Shown here: piece by piece, positions 57,801-64,000 of the stretch | Layout: every line of letters starts with the position of its first letter | Numbering within the stretch: the first letter of the stretch is position 1 | Assembly: GCA_037501455.1 (NCBI GenBank) | Contig: CM074862.1 | Span: 63,085,501-63,149,500, forward strand | DNA length: 64,000 nt | Source of the DNA: Lantana camara | Lineage: Eukaryota; Streptophyta; Magnoliopsida; Lamiales; Verbenaceae | Direction: 5' to 3' | Position numbers and translations under genes: made by a program | The notes under the pieces: model-generated | Database searches by the model: none | The model's input: the letters and a program-made list of their open reading frames with translations, nothing else | What the model was told of the DNA's origin: nothing

Positions 57801-59265
57801 GTTGACCTCTTGCTCGATTATCTCGTTTCACTCGTCGCTTTGGGCCCTCAGTCGCTGTTTGATGGATCAAAAACTCGGGTCCACGTTTAAGTTGTGTTCA
57901 ATGATTTTTGGGTCGACGCCGACCAGGTCTGAGGACTTCCAGGCAAACACGTCTGCATTATCTCGCAGGAATTGAATGAGCATACATTGTTGTTTACCTT
58001 TGAGGTTAGCCCCAATGTGGGTGGTTTTCTCTGGGTCGTCTGGGATCACTGTGACCGGGACAAGGGCTCCCGCAGCCTCTATTTTGCCATCATCAAGCTT
58101 ATGCTTCTTCCTTGCTATGGTGGAGGTCATTTTCTTGGAGTACATCTCCGCGGTGGGATCGTCTGGGTCGGCAAGCTCTATATCCAGGAAATCACCGACG
58201 TTAATCAAAGGTACCATAGTTTTGTTCGAAAGTTGTACCTTTTCCATGGAGATGGAGTAGCACTCCCAAGATTCCGGAATGTTGCAGCGGAGCTCTCCTA
58301 TTCCATGCGGAGTTGGCAGATTGATGGTTTGATGGTACGTGGAGATCACGGCTCTGAAGCTTATCAGGGCAGGACGCCCTACGATAATGTTGTAAGCAGA
58401 GGGGCCTTCCACCACCAAGTATTCCAACAATTGTGTGGCTCGCTTCGGCAGTTTTCCCATGGAGGTAACGAGCTTGACTCTTCCTTTGGAATAGACCTCA
58501 GAGCCTCCGAAACCTGTTAATGGTGTTTTAATTGGTTCATATTCGAGGGAGTTATGGATGTTCATCTTTTGCAAGGTGGAGTAAAAGATAATGTTGGCTG
58601 AGCTTCCACTATCGACAAGGGCCTTGTGTACAACACAGTTTGCTACATCTAAGGTGACGACCATCGAACAACTCGGCATTCCGCCGTCCCGTGGCGTCAC
58701 CGGTACAAAGTCCCTATCACTAAACGAGATCTCTTGCTCACGCCATTCTTGCCCTTCCTCCACGTGCATCAGTTCTCTGTCCATAAAGCTCCCGACCCAC
58801 TTGACGCCTCGAACGCTTGCGGGCGGTCTTGGAATCTCCCCCAGCGGGACCACCAGCAATCATGAAGATTTCATTGGTGGGCAGGTTGTGGGGGTTGGCC
58901 TCCTCAGGTTTTTCCAATGGGGGCTTGCGTCCTCTTCTAGGTGGAGGCGACTCTCTTGGGACGAAAGCCTGGCGAGCCCGCTCATCCAGCTTCTTCACGA
59001 ATTCCATGAGGTGGCCACCTTGGATCAATCGTTCCACTTCCTCTCTCAGAGCGATGCACTCTGAGGTCCAGTGGCCAGGCTGCATGTGATAAGCGCAGCG
59101 CTTTCCCGACTCTTTGGCCTTCTTGGTCTCCTTTAGCTGCTTTGGCTTTTTAAGGAGCCCCCGATACATAACTTCGTAAATTTCCTCGATGGGGGAGACC
59201 AACGGAGTGTACCCCTTCCTGGCCCCGCTCGCGGAGGGCATCTCACGCTTGAGCCTCTGCTCCAT
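54867..59265 (-). pseudogene. Tat pol: protease, RT, dual RNase H, integrase; several stops
   Basis: From 59265 down: a gag-end segment with a knuckle-like CAYHMQPGHWTSEC, then a frame change near 58815. Protease follows (VDSGSSANIIF, YNIIVGRPAL), then reverse transcriptase with YVDDMIVKS (57761 to 56787), a connection RNase H-like segment, and a second RNase H with VDGSS, NNEAEYEALIAGL and TDSQLV. Integrase has CVNCQ, GIDIVGPLP, ICDNGTQF and NGQVEVINRI (D-D-E). The last part reads GDLVLKNVE, NWEGPYRI, PRSWNAHNLKKFYV and TAA (54867-54869). In-frame stops are at 57867, 57828, 56787 and 55068. It has no chromodomain, as expected for Tat. Confidence 0.9.
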
Positions 59266-59320
59266 TCTGCTGGAGAGCCTAAGGGGCTCCGACCGGGGTG
59301 GGTCGGATCTGGGGAGTCAA

Positions 59321-60892
59321 TCAGGAGCTGAGTCGCTCACTCTCCGGTCGTTTTTGCGCCCTAGAGCGCGAGTAGTGGACTTGACTTCTTCCAATCGCAT
59401 AAAGCGGCGCGATGGTCATTATTTCCTCCATGTTCTGGGGAGACTCGAGGATGATTTCGTCGGCGCACTCCGTGTGACGGATGGCCTTGTGGAGGGTCTG
59501 GGTCAGGAAATCAATATCCAAATGCTCCACCTTGACAAATGCCTCGTTGAAACACGTGAAGAAACTCCTCAAGGTCTCGCCTTCCTCTTGCACGATACTA
59601 TACAGATAAGTAGACGGGAGCTTGACCCTCGTCATAGAGGAGAAGTGGGCCTTGAATTTCCTGGCCAAATGGTCATAATAGCGGATGCTGTGACGAGCCA
59701 ACCGCTCAAACCAGTCTTGGGCTGGACCCTCGAGCGTGGTTTCGAAGATCTTGGCCCATATGAGCTTGGAGTGGCCATAGAGGCTGACTTGTGCCTCAAA
59801 CTTTGAGCAGTGCTTCACGGGGTCGGTGCTCCCGTGGTAAATTGGCAAGTTGGTGGGGACTCTATCCACCACCTTGGCGCCAATGATTTCGTCACAGAAA
59901 TGGGATCTTGCCTCCCTTTCACTGCGGTATACCCTCCCCTGACACTGTGGGGGGTGACCGTACTGGTGGGCAGGTGCCATCCCTTCGGGGGCTTGCCCTT
60001 GGGGGAAGTGTGATGACACTTCCTCTTGTGGATCAAAATACTCCGACCCTTGTGCTGGGTCGGGGAAGTAATGCTGCTGCTGTTGTTGTCGCTGCTGCTG
60101 TTACTGTTGTTGTTGTCGCTGTTGCTGTCTCCGGGGAAGATTATTTCGGAGATCGCCCTGGCCAACCCAATATCCCTGGTTGGCTCTGTAGTAGGCGTCG
60201 GGATGGACCCTAGCCCCTAGGCGATCGAAAACAGGCACATTTCTAGGAACGGGAGCGTCCCTATTCATCTCGCTTGCCGTCCCTGCAATGTGACGCGCGC
60301 CCCTATCATTTTCCCCCACATTGCGCAAAAGCTACGAGGGGCGTTCCTCTTCCGGGTCAATCCTTCTTATCGCTGGCTCCCGACGGCGGGGTGGGTTTTC
60401 ATTATCATCAAAACCCTCCTCGAGGTGTGGGCCCAGATGGACTGGGTGTTGGACCCCTGGTGCTGGTGCGATGTAGATGGTTTGAGGCTGTGCGTAGGGG
60501 TTTTGGCCGTAGGGGAGCTGCGAATACCCCCCGAAACTCGACTGATGGGCATGCTGTTGGACAGAGTACGCCATTGGGGCAGAGGGCCCTTGGACCGTGG
60601 GGTATGCGACGTTCTGAGGGGTTAGAGCCAAATGACTTCCTCTTGGGGGAGCCGGCATGACCGGTTCCCTATTTTCTCTCGTAGCGGCCATTGCTTCTGC
60701 CCTGCACTGTTCCGCATAAGGAGCTAAGTCTGCTTCGGACAATATCAAACGGCTGGGAGCACTAGGACCGGCCTCCGCAGCGGCGACTCCTACTACAGGG
60801 GGTTGAAAGTTTCCCCCTGTGGTGTGGAGATCCGGGAAGATTTCTTCACCATTCTCGCCGTAAATGCGTCGTCCGTGACGTGTTTGGACCAT
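59321..60892 (-). pseudogene. Tat gag, with two in-frame stops
   Basis: The ATG at 60892 (MVQTRHGRRIYGENGEE) is chosen as the first in this frame after the primer site. The frame is broken at 60332-60334 and 60101-60103, then continues to 59321. It has a glutamine-rich stretch (60065-60130). The capsid core reads FCDEIIGAKVVDRVPTNLP, YHGSTDPVKHCSKFEAQV, LEGPAQDWFERL and EGETLRSFFTCFNEAF. This gag family packs the element RNA. The frame differs from pol, as a result of indels or programmed shift; the sequence cannot decide. Confidence 0.85.
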
Positions 60893-60947
60893 CTTGAGTG
60901 GAAAGTTATAGGGTAGCGGTATGAAAGCAAGGCTTTTGTTCAGAGAT

Positions 60948-60964
60948 TCCCACAGACGGCGCCA
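60948..60964 (-). promoter_or_regulatory. element F primer binding site
   Basis: Minus-strand TGGCGCCGTCTGTGGGA lies three bases inside the 5' LTR. It differs from the tRNA-Met site of the other elements and is of the TGGCGCC type used by Tat/Athila relatives. The tRNA is not assigned. Confidence 0.8.
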
Positions 60965-60967
60965 AGA

Positions 60968-61673
60968 TGATGGTGTCAAAATCCGGGCTATGTGCTGGCC
61001 GGCCGATTAGGACTCCCAATCACCCAAGATATTTATATGGTGAGGAGAACTCTAATGCTTTCCCTAGCTGAAAGGATGAAACAAACGTAAGCTCAAAGGC
61101 CAAGATGGGGAAGGATGGGGTTAGACCCGTTTTGGCACTCCGACGCTGAAGTCAGCAAAAAACTCTGGGTCGCAAATGGACAGGAAGAGTTTTTATGTTT
61201 CGGAAAGCTTACCTTTGATGGTCATGGAGTGAGGTTTTTATAGGTTGGAGATGGACTCCGTGGGTGCAAGTACACCTCTCAGAAAGTCTGGATCTGGTTT
61301 GGAGAGGAAAGCGATGGCTTATGGCTGGAACAGTGCTTTTCCAGCTAAAGCACTGCTTGCCTGCTCCTGCCAGGATGCCTGACACTGTACTGGGCGCAGC
61401 TGCAATTAATGCGGCCGGCGGTAGGTGGTGCTTGCATTGAATGCGGTTGTCCGGTAGCGACTGGGTCGGAGCTCCGTTGGGTCGCACCTTTCTCTGGGTC
61501 GAAAGGAGACCCTAGGTCGCGGGAGACTGTCGCCAGGCTATGGCTCGAGGTCTGGCCAAGTGTTGGGTCGGTGGCTGCCTATGTGGCTTGGTTGCGGAGC
61601 GTTGACGTGGCACAGGCGGCACGTGATAGTGACATCTGGCACTCGGTCATACTCCCCGATTTTCCCCTTATCA
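60968..61673 (-). repeat. element F 5' LTR (706 bp)
   Basis: It is the partner of 49788-50494; promoter elements cannot be assigned with confidence. Its outer edge is followed by the second CCAGG target copy. Confidence 0.93.
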
Positions 61674-61678
61674 CCAGG

Positions 61679-64000
61679 TAATCTCCTCAGTACCGTTCCT
61701 TTTCCATAAAACCTTAACCAATGGAATCTTTTTATTTCTTAATTCTTGGAATTTCTGATCTAGGATCTTAACCGCCTTCAACTCGTAGGTTAGATTAGGT
61801 TCTAACGGAACTTCTTCTACTAGCACCACCTGTGCCTCATAGGTAAAGTATTTGCGAAGTTGGGATACATGAAATACATTATCGATTCCTGTTAAGCTTG
61901 CTGGTAGATCCAGGCGATACGCTGTTGGACCCACACGTTCCAGTATCTCAAAAGGTCCTATGTATCTAGGGTTCAATTTTCCACCTTTTCCAATCCTTGT
62001 GAACCCTTTCCTTGGCTATGCTTTCAGAAACACTTTCTCACCCACATTAAACTCTAAATCCCTTATTCTTTTGTCGGCATAGCTCTTCTGTCGGTCCTCG
62101 GCGGCTTTCATTCTTTGCCTGATTATTTGAATCTTTTCTGTAGCCTTTTCAATCCATTCTAGTACTTTGGCCCTGGGAGTTCCCTCAGAGGTATCCCTTG
62201 TCTCATCCATATCCCAATATAATGGAGATCTGCATTTTCTCCCATACAAGGCTTCATATGGAGCTGCTTGAATTGAAGCCTGATAACTGTTATTGTATGC
62301 AAACTCCACGAGGGGTAAACAATCTTTCCAACTGTCTGAAAAATCCAAAGCATACGCTCTTAACATATCCTCCAGATATTTAATCAATCTTTCTGACTGC
62401 CCGTCTGTCTGCGGGTGCGCCGCTGTGCTGAAATGTAACTTGGTTCCCATCAAGCTTTGAACATTTTGCCAAAGTTGGGACGTAAACTTTGGATCTCTAT
62501 CAGACACTATACTCACCGGCACTCCATGTAATCTCACAATTTCCTGTTGATACAGTTTTGCTAAGGATTTAACTTTATCCGTAGTCTTGACTGGTAGGAA
62601 GTGTGCTGATTTTGTCAATCTGTCAACTATGACCCACATACTGTCTTGTCCTCCCTTAACTTTAGGTAACCCAGTAACAAAATCCATGGTTATTTGCTCC
62701 CACTTCCATGTAGGAATTGGTAGTGGTTGTAACTTTCCTGCTGGATTTTGGTGTTCTGCATTAACTTTTTGACAAGTTAAGCATTTCTTGACATATTCAA
62801 CAATGTCTCTTTTCATTCCGTTCCACCAAAACTGCTTCTTGAGATCTTAGTACATCTTTGTTCCTCCAGGGTGTACTGTATAACGTGTCTTGTGTGCTTC
62901 ATCAAGTATTTCCTTTCGGATAGTTGAAGGCACACAAACTCTGTTCTTATATCTCAAGATTTCATCTTCACCTTTATTGAATTTTGTCTTATCATCCTTC
63001 TCCTTGGAATTGAGACACTTCTTAATCCATCCGTCTACAGCTTGTGTCTTTATCAACCGATCCTTTAGCGGTGACGAAATTATTAGATTTGCCAACTTAG
63101 CTCTAGGAATCACTTGAGCTGGTTTTCTTCCATACTCCGTTGGGTGTCCTTCGACATGCGCTATACTAGCCTTTCGACTCAATGCATCAGCCACCACGTT
63201 AGCCTTTCCAGGATGGTATTGAATTATACAATCATAGTCTTCCAGAAATTTCATCCACCTTCTCTGTCTCATGTTTAGCTCCTTTTGAGTGAACAAGTAC
63301 CGCAAACTTTTATGATCCGTGAACACTTCAAAGGTTACCCTATACAAGTAATGTCTCCATTTTGCAAGGGCAAAGACGATCGCTGCTAGCTCCAAATCAT
63401 GGGTGGGGTAGTTGGCTTCATGTGGTTTAAGCTTTCTTGATGCATATGCTATCACCTTTCCATGTTGCATCAGAACACATCCTAACCCTTCTTTCGAAGC
63501 ATCAGTGTAAACGGTATAACCTTCCTTTCCTCCGGGTAATGTTAGTACAAGTGTGGTAGTTAATCTTTTCTTTAGTTCCTGAAAACTCTGTTCGCATTTC
63601 TCTGTCCATACGAACTTTCCTTCTTTCTTGGTTAGCTGAGTAAGTGGTGCAGCTATCTTTGAAAAATCCTGCACGAATCTTCAATAGTATCCTGCGAGTC
63701 CCAAAAAGCTTCTTACCTCAGAAGGATTCCTTGGTTGTTTCCAATCCAAAATCGTTTCAATTTTCGAGGGATCCACTTCGACTCTTGAACCAAATATGAT
63801 ATGTCCTAAGAACGAGATCTTTTCCAACCAAAACTCACATTTGCTGAATTTTGCATGAAGCTTGTGATCCAGCAAAGTGCTCAACACTAACCGAAGATGT
63901 TTGGCATGATCCTCTGGTGTCTTGGAAAAGACCAAAATGTCATCAATAAAGATCACCACGAACTTGTCAAGAAATGGCCGAAAAATCCGATGCATCATAT
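61679..64000 (-). pseudogene. element E pol: RT (partial), RNase H, integrase; three stops
   Basis: One frame is kept from 63998 to 61679. Reverse transcriptase enters at the window edge with [17 protein letters not shown] (63681-63683) sits where relatives read GYYRRF. RNase H has [15 protein letters not shown] and [11 protein letters not shown], all catalytic residues present. A TAA at 62847-62849 follows HPGGTKMY. Integrase has CLTCQK, TMDFVTGLP, VSDRDPKF and [12 protein letters not shown] (D-D-E present). A TAG at 62016-62018 falls in KASPRKG. The tail reads [20 protein letters not shown], then [20 protein letters not shown]. The copy is older than element F, which interrupts its last codons. 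Confidence 0.9.

Larger units (their letters stand above)
49788..61673 (-). mobile_element. element F: Tat-lineage Ty3/gypsy retrotransposon, 11.9 kb, full length
   Basis: It has two LTRs (49788-50494 and 60968-61673), each TGATGG...TTATCA on the plus strand, a target duplication CCAGG (49783-49787 and 61674-61678), a primer site (60948-60964), a polypurine tract (50495-50510), and gag and pol on the minus strand. A ~4 kb region between pol and the 3' LTR carries an antisense ORF. A second RNase H domain and an antisense ORF are marks of the Tat lineage. The LTRs differ at about 29 of 706 bases (my count), so the insertion is fairly young. Confidence 0.93.
46365..64000 (-). mobile_element. 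element E: chromovirus gypsy, split by element F, cut by window edge
   Basis: Its 3' LTR (46365-49690), polypurine tract, last pol codons (49702-49787) and the rest of pol (61679-64000) are collinear on the minus strand once element F and one CCAGG are removed. The codons across the join read [11 protein letters not shown]. Gag and the 5' LTR lie beyond the right edge. Three in-frame stops in pol show that this copy is dead. Confidence 0.88.

Noticed and set aside
55011..59806. Plus-strand ORFs of up to 205 codons over pol and gag
   Set aside because: They are antisense shadows of the minus-strand Tat pol and gag, which carry all recognisable motifs.

Overview
This is nuclear DNA of a flowering plant, probably a eudicot; I cannot name the species. 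The window is dominated by nested LTR retrotransposons of plant type: Ty3/gypsy chromoviruses with very long LTRs, one Tat-lineage gypsy element, and Ty1/copia LTRs. It also holds one ordinary two-exon plant gene with plant splice sites and a 3.9 kb intron. I found no tRNA, rRNA, CRISPR array or bacterial-type operon.

Layout. 1-4371: the 5' part of a minus-strand copia element (protease, gag, PBS, 2.2 kb LTR), inserted in the integrase gene of a plus-strand gypsy element ('gypsy A'). 4699-6984: a copia solo LTR, also inside gypsy A integrase, with target duplication GGACC. 7332-8095 and 22741-22928: two pieces of the gypsy A 3' LTR. They are split by element B (8096-22740, target duplication TTTAC), a gag-only gypsy element on the minus strand. 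The right LTR of B was hit by element C (16442-22627), and a later deletion fused C pol to the B LTR. 22929-23874: an LTR fragment. 23875-36122: element D, with long LTRs and an apparently non-coding interior; a 4.0 kb plus-strand solo LTR (28345-32355, target duplication TTGGT) sits inside it. 36123-38816: a mosaic of LTR and integrase scraps.

38817-46364 is the low-copy island. It holds a minus-strand gene (exon 1 45505-45433, exon 2 41538-40754) for a 285-residue protein of unknown function with a signal peptide or anchor. A short SINE-like insertion lies in its intron. 46365-64000 is gypsy element E (minus strand, 3.3 kb LTR, pol running off the right edge). It is split by an 11.9 kb Tat-type element F (49788-61673, target duplication CCAGG). 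F carries gag, pol and, on the opposite strand, an intron-containing antisense ORF with its own TATA box. Every retroelement coding region seen carries stops or frameshifts.

The most unusual signal is in the LTRs. (1) Several unrelated LTRs carry a cluster of short inverted repeats about 1.1-1.7 kb from the LTR 5' end. The word differs between families but is repeated three or four times within each. (2) The gypsy LTRs share a small stem-loop whose loop and outer pairs vary while the pairing is kept, about 0.4-0.5 kb before the LTR 3' end. (3) A GCTAGGCGG / CCGCCTAGC inverted pair brackets about 0.25-0.3 kb beside it. No new gene system is evident. All comparisons were made by eye.
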